A stretch of DNA of 64,000 nt. It comes from CAYQUO01 sp964420835. GTDB taxonomy: Bacteria > Chloroflexota > Anaerolineae > Anaerolineales > Anaerolineaceae. The DNA is taken from contig CAYQUO010000002.1 in the NCBI GenBank assembly GCA_964420835.1, forward strand, positions 155,733 through 219,732, written 5' to 3'. Shown piece after piece: positions 9,602-18,529 of the stretch. The notes below the pieces were generated by a model. It saw nothing but the letters and a program-made list of their open reading frames with translations, did no database searches and was not told where the DNA came from. The position numbers and the translations under genes are program-made. Each line of letters opens with the position of its first letter. Position 1 is the first letter of the stretch.

Positions 9602-9837
9602 GAGAAAGTTCCTTTTTACCTAATAAGCATTAACCCATCAGAAGGGATTCTGTTTCGAACGCCAGAGAAAGTGGTTGGAAACGGCACGGGAACAGAGGCG
9701 GCTTTCTCCTTCCACGGCACCGGTTGCCTAGCGCATTCCCGCTGAAGGGTCTTTGTGCCGCTTTTGTCTGGATGCAGCGAAATGTAATCTGCAACTGGCA
9801 AAGACATCGGGTACAATCATCCCGAAAGGAAAACATC

Positions 9838-10431
9838 ATGCCAACATCCCATAAGGACCTCATGAACATTCATTACAACCCGGATGGCAGCCTGCGTGAG
9901 ATCGGTGTTGTGATCAGCCAGATCCACGACCTTGGCTACCACTGCTCCGAAACGATGGTGCGGGGTTTGTGGCCGCACCTGCTACCCATGGAAGACATGA
10001 CCGACACCGTGCTGCGCATGACGGGCATTCTGCATGGCGGCATAGCCGATTCGATGGGCAGCCATTGTGGTTGTGTCAGTGCACCCATTTTGCTGGTGGG
10101 TGCAAAGTACGGACGCAAGGATACCACAACCGACGACCGATATGCCTCGGCGATCGCTCGCGGCTATTGGCAGCGCTTCATCGACGAGTTCGGCACCACC
10201 CATTGCACCACTCTCAAATTAACCCAACCATCTTGCAATGAAGCGAAGACCCGTTGCGGCTGCCTGATGGTAAAGACGGCGCGGCTCTTTTTGCAATATC
10301 TTCAGGAACTGGAAGCCAACCCCCCAAAACGGGAGGAGATGTACCTGTGGAGGCTCGACCGCAGCGGGGAGCCCTGCCATGAGCATGTGCCGGTGGTGAA
10401 ATCCTCCACGGAAACAGGGATCAATGATTAG
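9838..10431 (+). CDS. C_GCAxxG_C_C family redox protein
   Basis: The 197-residue protein has the Cys spacing of the C_GCAxxG_C_C family: HCSETMVRGLW, then GSHCGCVSAPILLVG, then Cys residues in THCTTLK, PSCNEAKTRCGCL. Members are thought to bind metal or Fe-S clusters and to have redox roles, but the reaction is not established. The ATG at 9838 is chosen because AAAGGA lies about 6 nt upstream; an upstream in-frame extension lacks an SD. A TACAAT box at 9812-9817 could be its -10 element. It is divergent from pfaD. Confidence 0.75.
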   Translation: MPTSHKDLMNIHYNPDGSLREIGVVISQIHDLGYHCSETMVRGLWPHLLPMEDMTDTVLRMTGILHGGIADSMGSHCGCVSAPILLVGAKYGRKDTTTDDRYASAIARGYWQRFIDEFGTTHCTTLKLTQPSCNEAKTRCGCLMVKTARLFLQYLQELEANPPKREEMYLWRLDRSGEPCHEHVPVVKSSTETGIND

Positions 10432-10677
10432 ACCCTGCGAACCACAAAACACGAATAATGATGGCCCAAGCGCAATGGGCCAGGGGCCACCATGGGGCTT
10501 AGCACGGTATTCCCATGGCGACCGTATTCCGGGATGATGCATCCTCCTCCCATCCAATCAATTTCCCACGCCTTCTTGGGCTGTTTGGAAAGTTGGGCTG
10601 GCTTTTGCCTAAAATAAAGGGGGATCGGGAAAGGCGAATGACAATGGTAATGGATGGTAAAGGAACCGGAGGAAAAA

Positions 10678-11370
10678 ATGACCGTAAAAATTCATAGTAT
10701 CCGGCTGGTATTCCCATTTCAAGCAAGCACGGTGAACACTTATCTGGTTGAAATGGAAGATGGCTTCGTTCTTATCGACACTGGGCTGCGAAGCCAGCGG
10801 AAAGCCCTGTTGAAGGCGCTGGAGGGCGCCGGCTGCCGCCCCGGCGGATTGAAACTGGTCATCCTCACCCATGGGGATTTTGACCACGCCAACAATGCCG
10901 CCTATTTGCGTAGCGCCTTCGGCGCCCGGGTGCTGATGCACAGCGGGGATGTGGGGATGGTGCAGAAGGGGGACATGTTCTGGAACCGCAAGACCGGCAG
11001 CCGGTTTCTTCGCTGGCTGGCGCCCCTTCTTTTTGGCCCCCGGAAGGTGGACCTCTTCACCCCCGACATCCTTCTTAACGACGATTCGGACCTGGCGGCC
11101 TTTGGCTTTGCCGCCCGGGCGCTCTCCATACCCGGGCATTCGCTGGGGTCGCTTGGCATCCTGGTGGATGGGGTGGAAATTCCGGGCGGCCCGGGGAGGG
11201 CCCTCTTCTGTGGTGACCTGTTCCAAGCCCGCGGACGGCCCATGCTGAACGCGATCATGGATGACCCGGTGGCTGCTCATGCCAGCCTGGAAAAATTAAA
11301 AGCGCTGAACATCGACCTGGTGTACCCGGGCCATGGTAGGCCGTTCAACTTCGCGGAGATCAGGGTGTGA
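10678..11370 (+). CDS. MBL-fold metallo-hydrolase
   Basis: The 230-residue protein shows the metallo-beta-lactamase signature THGDFDH, followed by PGHS, CGD and PGHG, which supply the metal-binding His and Asp residues for a dinuclear site. The substrate is not evident; the family includes thioesterases, lactonases and glyoxalase II-like enzymes. The start at 10678 is preferred because GGAGG lies 6 nt upstream. It stands alone, with about 245 bp of upstream sequence in which I see no gene. Confidence 0.85.
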   Translation: MTVKIHSIRLVFPFQASTVNTYLVEMEDGFVLIDTGLRSQRKALLKALEGAGCRPGGLKLVILTHGDFDHANNAAYLRSAFGARVLMHSGDVGMVQKGDMFWNRKTGSRFLRWLAPLLFGPRKVDLFTPDILLNDDSDLAAFGFAARALSIPGHSLGSLGILVDGVEIPGGPGRALFCGDLFQARGRPMLNAIMDDPVAAHASLEKLKALNIDLVYPGHGRPFNFAEIRV

Positions 11371-11566
11371 GGCGCTAGGTTGGCGGTGAGCCAAAACCCA
11401 TCAAGGCATTCTACCCCTGCCTGTCCCAACCATTTTTTCGCGCCCACCCTCAGGTTGCTGTGTGATCCAGGCAATGGAAAGAAAGGCTTAAGGCTGGTTT
11501 GGGTTGTAGGGAGGAAGGGGCCTAATGATTCCTGATACAATTCAGTTCAGGCGGAGGTTTTTTGGA

Positions 11567-12169
11567 ATGGCAGATGGAAAATACGTAACAAGGGGGGCTC
11601 TACTTCTGTTGCTTGGTCTCTCCGCTTGCAGCAGCCAGGCTGTAACACCCACCCGCTCCACACCATCCGATTTGACGGCGCCGCCTCCTTCCATTCCTTC
11701 CGCATCACCGGAGATTCAGTCAAAGCCAGTCTGTTCGGGCCATTTGGATGCCACCTATGAAATTGATGGCATCCCGGTGGCCCTGGTGAACGGGGTTTCC
11801 GAAATTGAAGCCGCCCCCGGCTCTGCCAGCAAGATCCTGACCCGCAATTATGGCCTGCAGGCCAACGGTGACTTGAACGGCGATGGCAGATCCGACATTG
11901 CCTTCCTGCTTACGCAGTCCGGCGGAGGAAGCGGCACCTTTTATTACCTGGTTGCAGCCATTTGCACGGACAGTGGTTATGACGGCAGCAATGGAATCTT
12001 CCTTGGTGACCGCATCCTGCCCATTTCGGTTGCGATTGAAGATGGAAGCATCGTCGTCACATACAAGGACCGCCTGCCGGAGGAAACCTTTGCTGCGCCT
12101 CCCTCGGTGACTGTGGAAAGGGGCATTGGGCTCACGAATGGAATGCTGGTTGAACTGGGTCCAGCCTGA
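11567..12169 (+). CDS. Secreted lipoprotein of unknown function
   Basis: The protein starts with a signal peptide ending in a lipobox, LLLLGLSAC, so it should be lipid-anchored outside the membrane. A Thr/Pro/Ser-rich spacer follows, then a folded region with NGDLNGDGRSDIAFLL, which resembles calcium-binding FG-GAP/dockerin-like loops. The start at 11567 has GGCGGAGG about 9 nt upstream; the longer frame from 11525 would disrupt the signal peptide. No enzyme motif is seen. Confidence 0.7.
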   Translation: MADGKYVTRGALLLLLGLSACSSQAVTPTRSTPSDLTAPPPSIPSASPEIQSKPVCSGHLDATYEIDGIPVALVNGVSEIEAAPGSASKILTRNYGLQANGDLNGDGRSDIAFLLTQSGGGSGTFYYLVAAICTDSGYDGSNGIFLGDRILPISVAIEDGSIVVTYKDRLPEETFAAPPSVTVERGIGLTNGMLVELGPA

Positions 12170-12299
12170 CCAGACTGGCCGCCGGTGGCAGGGAAGGTCT
12201 GTGTTGTTCAAACCTGGGTGATTACCCGTGTCCCCCCGGGGTATGGCCAAAACCCCATTTTCCACAATCAGTTGACGCAGCCGGATGATTGGTCCCTGA

Positions 12300-13049
12300 T
12301 TATTGACCGGAATCTGCACCCTGCTGCCTGGCATCCTCTTCTGCCAGGTGGCGGTGCTTGCCATCGCAAAGGGGTTTGTTGCCGGAGCGGCCACAGTTGC
12401 ACAATGTGACGCGATTGCGCGCCTCGAAAGGTTGGCCATCGGAACGTTCCACGGGGATTCCTCCGGTCACCCACAGCGGCCCGGCGATGACCTTGCCGGA
12501 AACAACCTCCGTGGTCGTCGAGATCTTCACCGGCAGGTCAGGCTCGATATTCGCTTCATCCTCCTGAATGCGGTAGGTGAGTGAGCCGGAGGGACAGCGC
12601 TCCACCATGGCCATCAGCAGCGAACGGATCTTTGTGTCGCCTGTGCCCTTCACCAGGCTGGCGGTGTCAGCTCCCTTCAGGCCGCAAAAGCCGGCATTCG
12701 TGCAAATCGAAGGATCCTTGTCCACGATAATGCCGCTGCCGCCGCTGTAGGTAAAAGTCCGCTCTTCTCTCAGACCGGGATCGGCAGTTTCATTGCCGTC
12801 AAAGGGGAAGGTTTTGTGTGTGCCATCGCAAAAGGGCTTGTTCGCCGAGCGGCCGCAGCGGCAGAGGTAATAATCCCCGGCGTCGGGCTGGTTTTCCCCT
12901 TCCGGGCGCCAGGTGATCGGCTCGGCATGTTCCGAAACCACCTGCGCTTTGCGTCCCAGTGGGATGTTCCCTTCCACCCGGTAGGGGCCGTTGGGCCGGA
13001 CAACGATCCGGGGTGGCTTGGGGGTGTTGTTGTTCTCATGGTCTGTCAT
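12300..13049 (-). CDS. Double CDGSH iron-sulfur protein with central YjdI-like domain
   Basis: Two CDGSH motifs are clear: CRCGRSANKPFCDGTH in the N-terminal half and CNCGRSGNKPLCDGKH near the C-terminus. Each should hold a [2Fe-2S] cluster through three Cys and one His. Between them lies CTNAGFCG with ERCPSGSLTYR, the pattern of the Fer4_19/YjdI domain. The 249-residue protein is therefore probably a multi-cluster redox carrier in the cytoplasm. AAGGAG lies upstream of the ATG at 13049. It is followed by the dioxygenase-like gene on the same strand's upstream side (24-nt gap), so the two may share a transcript. Confidence 0.85.
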   Translation of the reverse strand: MTDHENNNTPKPPRIVVRPNGPYRVEGNIPLGRKAQVVSEHAEPITWRPEGENQPDAGDYYLCRCGRSANKPFCDGTHKTFPFDGNETADPGLREERTFTYSGGSGIIVDKDPSICTNAGFCGLKGADTASLVKGTGDTKIRSLLMAMVERCPSGSLTYRIQEDEANIEPDLPVKISTTTEVVSGKVIAGPLWVTGGIPVERSDGQPFEARNRVTLCNCGRSGNKPLCDGKHRHLAEEDARQQGADSGQ

Positions 13050-13073
13050 GTGTACTTCTCCTTGTTAAATGGG

Positions 13074-13895
13074 TTATGGCTGCCAAAGAAAGGCGACGCT
13101 GCGCTTGCCCAGGATCTGGTCATCGAAGACCAGCCTGCCAGCCCGGCCTGCCATGGCCTGGCAGATATGCAGCGGCAGCAGGTGTTCCTCGCGGGGGTGG
13201 CAGTAACGCGCCGAGGGGGCCTGCTGCCAATTCAGCAGGCGCTGCTCGCGGGCGGCCTGGTCCAGCGCCGGGTGGGTGCAGGTCTCGATAAGCCAGTCCT
13301 GGAAGGCATCGTTGGCCGGGTCGGGAGTGCCATTGGGCTGCCAGGCGAAGGCCTCCATGTTGTGGAAGGAGAAACCGGAGCCGACCACCAGGATGTTCCC
13401 GCTGTTCAACCCCCGCAGCGCCCGGCCGAGGGCCAGGTGCTCGCCGGCATCCAGCCCGCGGACGAGGGATAACTGCAGGCAGGGAATTTCAGCTTGCGGG
13501 TACATCATCTTCAATGGGATGAACAGGCCGTGGTCAAAACCGCGGTTCTCGTCGATTGAAGCCATGAGGCCGCTCTGTTGCAGCAGGCCGGCGATCCGCT
13601 GTGCCGCCTCCGGGCTGCCTGGTGCAGAATACTGGATATTGTAGGCCTCACGGGGGAAGCCATAGTAATCGTAGAACATTTTTGGTTTGGCGGCACCCAT
13701 CAGTGTGGGAACGCGCTCCTCCCAGTGGGCACTGATGACGAGGATGAGATCGGGCTGTGCCAGTTGCCGCGGAAGAGCGGTCATGAAGTCGATCATGGCC
13801 TGGTGGCTGGGTTCGCCCAGGATTGGCAGCGGCCCGCCGCCGTGGCTGAAGTACACAATCTGGGATTGCATTGGAAAGGTCTCAGGATTCTCCAT
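13074..13895 (-). CDS. DODA/LigB-type extradiol dioxygenase family protein
   Basis: The 273-residue protein matches class III extradiol ring-cleavage dioxygenases of the DODA/YgiD group. Visible landmarks are FSHGGGP, LILVISAHWEE, the YNIQYSAPGSPE segment, GFDHGLFIPLKMMYP and VGSGFSFHNM, which supply the His residues for the metal. E. coli YgiD opens the ring of catechols such as L-DOPA; the natural substrate here is unknown. GGAGAG lies 6 nt upstream of the ATG at 13895. It precedes the CDGSH gene by 24 nt in the transcription direction. Confidence 0.8.
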   Translation of the reverse strand: MENPETFPMQSQIVYFSHGGGPLPILGEPSHQAMIDFMTALPRQLAQPDLILVISAHWEERVPTLMGAAKPKMFYDYYGFPREAYNIQYSAPGSPEAAQRIAGLLQQSGLMASIDENRGFDHGLFIPLKMMYPQAEIPCLQLSLVRGLDAGEHLALGRALRGLNSGNILVVGSGFSFHNMEAFAWQPNGTPDPANDAFQDWLIETCTHPALDQAAREQRLLNWQQAPSARYCHPREEHLLPLHICQAMAGRAGRLVFDDQILGKRSVAFLWQP

Positions 13896-14075
13896 TAAAT
13901 TCTCTCCAAAATCACCGTTGGTTTCCAGCCTGTTCCGCTTGCTGGCATACAGGCGGGATTGGGTTGATTATAAAGGGGTACAACGTACTTTGCCCGTGCT
14001 GTTTCCAGCCCCAACAGGATGGTGAGCATCCAGGCGGTGTGCAACCTGCGATTCATTAGAGCAGGTACACCTCTT

Positions 14076-14819
14076 TCACGATGCCCCTTTCCTCCATTTG
14101 CGCACCCATTCCGCATCCATGCGGGCCAGGCGGGCTTTTTTCAAGTTCGCTTGCATGACCCACTGTACATCCTTGTGTCCAGACCCAAGCCATTTTTCCA
14201 TCATCATCTTTCCTTCCGCCGGCAGGGCGGCCACGGCGACGCTCCAACAATAGCCCAACCCCTTGCGCAAGGCCAGCACATCTGCACGCGGGCAGGCTGC
14301 CATATTTGGCAGGGCGGCGGTGATGCGGTCCAGAACCTGCAGGACCTCGCGGGTGTGCTCCGGCTGTATCAGCAACCTGGGCTCGCAGAGGGCGGCCACG
14401 GCGGCGCGCTGCTCCAAGGGGGAGCCACAGCTCCATGCCTGCATCTCTGTCAGCAGTGCTTTCATGTCCCGGTCTCCGAACAGTTGCAGGGCCATGGCAA
14501 CCGCCTCGCGCAACCGCCAGCGCGGGTCGGAGGCATGGGTGCGCAGTGGCTTCAGCAGGCTGGTATCCCCATCGGACAGCAACCGCCCCAGCCCCAGTAC
14601 GCCGCAAAAGGCCAGGAACTCGTGTGGCGAGTTCACCGGTGCCTGCCCTGCGTCGCAGGCTGCATAGCGTTCGAACAGCTGACGGTCGCCCTCGCAGGCG
14701 ACAGCCTTTGCCAGTTCCAGGTTGCCGCGCGGCCCGGGAAGTCCGGATTCTGCCAGCAGGAAGGCGTCCCATTCATCCAGGGTTCTTAAGATGCACCGGT
14801 AAGTATCGATTTTGGACAT
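14076..14819 (-). CDS. HEAT-repeat-like protein
   Basis: This 247-residue protein is mostly helical with repeated helix pairs, for example SDPRWRLREAVAMALQLFGD and EQRAAVAALCEPRLL, which resemble HEAT/ARM repeats. Such proteins usually act as binding scaffolds. No catalytic residues are apparent and no neighbour gives a clear function. The start at 14819 has no strong SD. Confidence 0.55.
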   Translation of the reverse strand: MSKIDTYRCILRTLDEWDAFLLAESGLPGPRGNLELAKAVACEGDRQLFERYAACDAGQAPVNSPHEFLAFCGVLGLGRLLSDGDTSLLKPLRTHASDPRWRLREAVAMALQLFGDRDMKALLTEMQAWSCGSPLEQRAAVAALCEPRLLIQPEHTREVLQVLDRITAALPNMAACPRADVLALRKGLGYCWSVAVAALPAEGKMMMEKWLGSGHKDVQWVMQANLKKARLARMDAEWVRKWRKGAS

Positions 14820-14867
14820 TGCCAGGTCGAAGGGTTGTTCACCCGGGAAATGGAGCCCCCGAAAAAG

Positions 14868-16274
14868 TTAGAGGGCGGGAAGTCCATCCGCAGTGTGTGA
14901 TCGCCTTTGTTCCATTGCCCGCCGCTTTGCCTCCCTCCGGAGGTTCAGCTCGGTGACAATACGGGTGTATTTCTCCCTGCTGAGCGGGTAGAAGGCAGCG
15001 AAGAGTATCCCGGAAAAAAGCAGGAGGGCAGTTACCGGTCCGATGACGATTTTTAAACCAAGCAGGGCGCTGGTGGGTTGCTGTGCGGCATTGGGTACAT
15101 AACCGGTGAATTCCAGCAGCAGCAGGGATAACGGCACAGCCACCGAATTGGAGACCTTCCCCAACAGGGTGATCAGGCTGTAGAAAATGCCCTCGTGGCG
15201 TTCGCCGGTCTGGTATTCGTCCCACTCGATGGCGTCCGGGATGATGGCCCAGGGCAGCACCTGTCCGGCGCTCAGGCCGATCCCGGCCATAAAGCACATG
15301 ACCAGCAACACCCACAGGGGGGTGTGCGAGGTTAACAGGATCAGCACGCACATCGTCAGCGCCCAGAAAGATACACCAATGATGTAGGCCTTGCGCTTGT
15401 TGCCCTTTTTTGAGATCCAGGTCCAGAACGGCAGAGCGATGATGGCAGAGATGAAAATGACGCCCATGACAAGCGGACTTTGATCCGGCCTCTGGATGAC
15501 ATACTTGATGTAGAACATCAGGTTCGTCTCAAGGAGGATGATGACGATCCAGGTGAACAGGTAGATCATGGCTGCAAAGAGGAACGGCTTGTTCCTGCGC
15601 ACCGCCCGGAAAGCGTCCCTTACCCCGGGCTGGACCTGCTCAATGTATTCCTTCTTCTCTCGCACGCCAAAGAAGACCAACAGGTAAGGAAGCGCTGCCA
15701 CGGCTCCGAAGATGATTCCCATGAGGACGACACGGCCGGCGTTTTCCGGGATCATGGAGCCGATTACAAGCATGGGAATTGTATAAGCGGTGAGCCCGCC
15801 GAGGATGTTGAATAGCATGCGAAAACTGGTGATCTGCGTGCGCTCGTCGTAGTCCTGGGTCAGATCGGGGGTAAGGGCAAAATAAGGCATGTAAACGGTT
15901 GTGGCGCTGGCCTCGTAGATGAGATAGGCGGCAGCGAAATAGATCAACAGGCCGGTCTGGCTGGTGATGAAAGCCGGTTTAAGCCAAAGAAGGATGAAAG
16001 TAAGGGCAAAGGGCAGGGCACCGAAGAGCAGCCAGGGGCGGCGTCGGCCCCAGCGGGTTCGGGTGCGGTCAGAGAGATACCCAACCAGCGGGTCGTTGAT
16101 GTAATCCCAACTGCGACCGATGAACAGGGCGGCGGCAGCGATGGCTGGTGTGACCCCCACCACGTCCATCATGAAAATGGGGAACAGGGCGGCGATGATG
16201 GAGTTGTTCAGGCTGTAGCCAAAATCGCCGCTTCCGTAAATGACCTTGGTAAGTGTGGGCAGGTGTTTTTTCAT
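14868..16274 (-). CDS. GPH-family sugar:cation symporter (MFS)
   Basis: The 468-residue protein has about 12 predicted membrane segments and the glycoside-pentoside-hexuronide (MelB-like) signature: YGSGDFGYSLNN at the N-terminus and GYLSDRTRTRWGRRRPWLL after the second helix. It should import a sugar or glycoside with a cation across the cytoplasmic membrane, but the substrate cannot be told. The start MKKHLPTLTK is consistent with the family. The HEAT-repeat gene follows 48 nt downstream on the same strand. Confidence 0.85.
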   Translation of the reverse strand: MKKHLPTLTKVIYGSGDFGYSLNNSIIAALFPIFMMDVVGVTPAIAAAALFIGRSWDYINDPLVGYLSDRTRTRWGRRRPWLLFGALPFALTFILLWLKPAFITSQTGLLIYFAAAYLIYEASATTVYMPYFALTPDLTQDYDERTQITSFRMLFNILGGLTAYTIPMLVIGSMIPENAGRVVLMGIIFGAVAALPYLLVFFGVREKKEYIEQVQPGVRDAFRAVRRNKPFLFAAMIYLFTWIVIILLETNLMFYIKYVIQRPDQSPLVMGVIFISAIIALPFWTWISKKGNKRKAYIIGVSFWALTMCVLILLTSHTPLWVLLVMCFMAGIGLSAGQVLPWAIIPDAIEWDEYQTGERHEGIFYSLITLLGKVSNSVAVPLSLLLLEFTGYVPNAAQQPTSALLGLKIVIGPVTALLLFSGILFAAFYPLSREKYTRIVTELNLRREAKRRAMEQRRSHTADGLPAL

Positions 16275-16334
16275 TTTTGACAGGCTTCCCCTTGGTGCAG
16301 TAACGTGGGGGCAATTTTACCCCAAAGCGGGGTT

Positions 16335-16365
16335 AAGAAAAAGTGCGCCCGTAGTTAGGGCGCAC
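16335..16365 (-). terminator. Rho-independent terminator for the desaturase transcript
   Basis: On the minus strand an 8-bp perfect stem (16358-16365 with 16343-16350, 7-nt loop) is followed by a T-rich tail. It lies 26 nt after the desaturase stop and separates it from the symporter gene. Confidence 0.8.
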
Positions 16366-16390
16366 GACAAAGGATACTTACCGTGAGAGG

Positions 16391-17905
16391 TCAGCCTTCG
16401 TACCTGCCGATCAGGTTGGCGGCCACGATGCCGGAAGCCATGACGGTGGGCACACCCCCGCCCGGATGGGTGGAGGCGCCTGTCAGGTATAACCCACGGA
16501 TGGATTTGGAACGGGCGGCTGGCCTGAAGACGGTCTGGGCGGAGATATCCTGTTGGAAGCAGTAAAAAGCCCCGCCGGGGTTGCGCAGCCTGCGTTCAAA
16601 ATCAACCGGGGTGGTAACAACCATGGTCTTCACGTGCTGCTTCAGCCCTGGGATAAGGGTTTCGGACAGGTGATTGACCAGGTCTTCGCTGAATTCCTCC
16701 TTTATGCTGTCCCAATCACCCTCGGCAAGTTTGTATGGTCCCTGGAAATCCAGGGCTACGATATGGTGGCCCTTCGGTGCCAAACTGGGGTCAGCCTTGG
16801 TGGGACAGCAGATGAGGCCGAATTGCTCCTCCGGTTTCGGTGGAATGCCCAGGCGGTATTTATCCCACCAGAAGTCGTTGATCTCGTCCACAGGGCGGGG
16901 CACCAGTGTGTGGTGGGCATCCAGTGGCGGGTCGTAATCAACCCCCAGGCAGACGTAGGGGGTGGATTTGGAGAGAGCGTAACTCTTGATGCCCCGACGC
17001 ACGATCCCGGAAAGGTGTTCCTCACCGATCATGTCCAAATACAACTTGCGGGCGTTTATGTTGGAGATGACCACTTTGGCGTGAATGGTCTCTCCATCAG
17101 CGGTAACCACGCCTGTTGCCCGGCGGCTTTCATTCACTAACACCTTCTGCACGCAGGTGTTTAGCCGCAATTCCATCCCGGCCTTTTCTCCCAGGCGCTG
17201 CAGGGCTTTGGGGATCTCGATCATGCCGCCGCGTGGATAGTAAATGCCCTTGTGTTCCATGTAGGGGATGATGGCAAAAATGCCCACTGCCTGTTCGGGT
17301 GAATGACCGCTATAGAAGGACTGGTAGGCCATGCTCTGGCGAACCTTTTCGTTTTTGAAGAACTTGTGCAGTACGTCGTTATAGGTCATGACGAAATACG
17401 GGCCGAACTTGAGCAGCACGGGACGCTTAATGAACGCGCTCAGCATGTCACCCAGGGTGTTCATCGGCATAAGGAAGAAATCCAAGCCATTTCCTTCCAG
17501 GAAGGATTCAAAAGTTTTGGCATAGCGCAGGAATCCTGCCTTGTCATCCGGTGAAATGCGGCCTATTTCCTCCGCGGCGGCTTCCACCGACATGGGGATG
17601 CTCATGCGGGTGCCATCCTGGAAAAGAACGGAGTAGATCGGGTCACACTGGATGAGATCCACTTCCTTTTCGAAAGTGGTTCCCAACTCCTTAAAGGCCT
17701 GGTCGATCATCGGGATGATCTCCACCACCGAGGCGCCAATATCGAACTTGTACCCGTCAATCTCGTAGGTGGAGCAACAACCACCCACCCGGTCGCTCTG
17801 TTCCAAAACCAGGACCTTGCGCCCGCGTTTGGCCAGAATGGCTCCGGAAGTCAGGCCTCCCAACCCGGCTCCAATTACAACAACATCGTATTCGTTTGTT
17901 GCCAT
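16391..17905 (-). CDS. Phytoene-desaturase-like FAD oxidoreductase
   Basis: The 504-residue protein begins with a dinucleotide-binding motif, VVVIGAGLGGLTSGAILAKRG, followed by RVGGCCSTYEIDGYKFDIGA. Its C-terminus, GLYLTGASTHPGGGVPTVMASG, is the CrtI/CrtO-type FAD signature. Such enzymes desaturate or isomerise carotenoids or related polyenes; no other carotenoid gene is visible here, so the substrate is uncertain (retinol saturase-like enzymes share this fold). AAGGGGG lies upstream of the ATG. It sits 10 nt after a small membrane-protein gene and ends in a terminator, so the two form a short operon. Confidence 0.85.
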   Translation of the reverse strand: MATNEYDVVVIGAGLGGLTSGAILAKRGRKVLVLEQSDRVGGCCSTYEIDGYKFDIGASVVEIIPMIDQAFKELGTTFEKEVDLIQCDPIYSVLFQDGTRMSIPMSVEAAAEEIGRISPDDKAGFLRYAKTFESFLEGNGLDFFLMPMNTLGDMLSAFIKRPVLLKFGPYFVMTYNDVLHKFFKNEKVRQSMAYQSFYSGHSPEQAVGIFAIIPYMEHKGIYYPRGGMIEIPKALQRLGEKAGMELRLNTCVQKVLVNESRRATGVVTADGETIHAKVVISNINARKLYLDMIGEEHLSGIVRRGIKSYALSKSTPYVCLGVDYDPPLDAHHTLVPRPVDEINDFWWDKYRLGIPPKPEEQFGLICCPTKADPSLAPKGHHIVALDFQGPYKLAEGDWDSIKEEFSEDLVNHLSETLIPGLKQHVKTMVVTTPVDFERRLRNPGGAFYCFQQDISAQTVFRPAARSKSIRGLYLTGASTHPGGGVPTVMASGIVAANLIGRYEG

Positions 17906-17915
17906 GGTTGCCCCC

Positions 17916-18062
17916 TTATACGAAGTAGCGGGCGATCAGCGCCGGAACCTGGCGCAGTAGATAGCCCAAATAGCGCTTTTTGGATTTCGACAGGCTGCTG
18001 TAGATGACAATTATGACAACAGCCAGGGCCAGGATGACCCACAGCCAAAGCAAATCTTTCAT
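17916..18062 (-). CDS. 48-residue single-pass membrane protein
   Basis: The short protein is MKDLLWLWVILALAVVIIVI followed by a Ser/Lys-rich cytoplasmic stretch and a hydrophobic-basic tail. One transmembrane helix is clear. GGAGGCGAACA precedes the ATG at 18062, a good ribosome site, which supports a real gene even though it is small. It lies 10 nt upstream of the desaturase on the same strand, so it may anchor or regulate that enzyme. A longer frame from 18173 has no SD. Confidence 0.55.
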   Translation of the reverse strand: MKDLLWLWVILALAVVIIVIYSSLSKSKKRYLGYLLRQVPALIARYFV

Positions 18063-18430
18063 TGTTCGCCTCCGTGCAGAATGGTAGTTGGGTGATTTAA
18101 GGGTTGTCCAGGAAGGAATGACCCATGGTGCCTTTGGGTGCAAGTGTACAGGAAGAATGACCAGGAGCCTCAACGGACATTTCGAGGATGCCAGTCACCC
18201 ATTTCCATGGACACCCTTATGAACAGCATATCGATGATTGGGTGGATTTTCAATTACCATAACTCACTATTTTGCCCTGAAAATTGGCATGTACCGAGAG
18301 GATTGCGGGTTGAATCCTTCCGGTTATTACGCCAGATGAATGCCGGAACTAAAAAATGGGACGGAATGCCTGCGCAATGAACGCACACACCGCGATCTTT
18401 TTCAAGCCGTATGCCCCTTGCAATCCCCTG
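18063..18430. other. Intergenic region without a supported gene
   Basis: The stretch between the divergent small membrane-protein gene and the flavoprotein promoter holds short ORFs on both strands, none with an SD, homology or sensible composition. I see no RNA gene in it. Confidence 0.5.
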
Positions 18431-18499
18431 CTGACGGAAAACCCAAATATATTATAATTAAGGTCATAAATGATGTATTAATAAGGAATTAGTCATCAA
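18431..18499 (+). promoter_or_regulatory. Candidate sigma-70 promoter and dyad
   Basis: CTGACG (18431-18436) and a perfect TATAAT (18453-18458) are spaced by 16 bp, 72 nt before the flavoprotein start. An imperfect dyad, TGATG (18471-18475) to CATCA (18494-18498), lies just downstream of the -10 box and could be an operator. The local AT-richness contrasts with the GC-rich surroundings. Confidence 0.45.
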
Positions 18500-18529
18500 T
18501 ATATCAACCACTTGGAAAGGGGTTTTGCC

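Noticed and set aside
13920..13950. Short repeat similar to 9380-9415 (TGGTTTCCAGCCTGTT)
   Set aside because: One copy is within pfaD coding sequence and the match is short, so there is too little to call a dispersed repeat.
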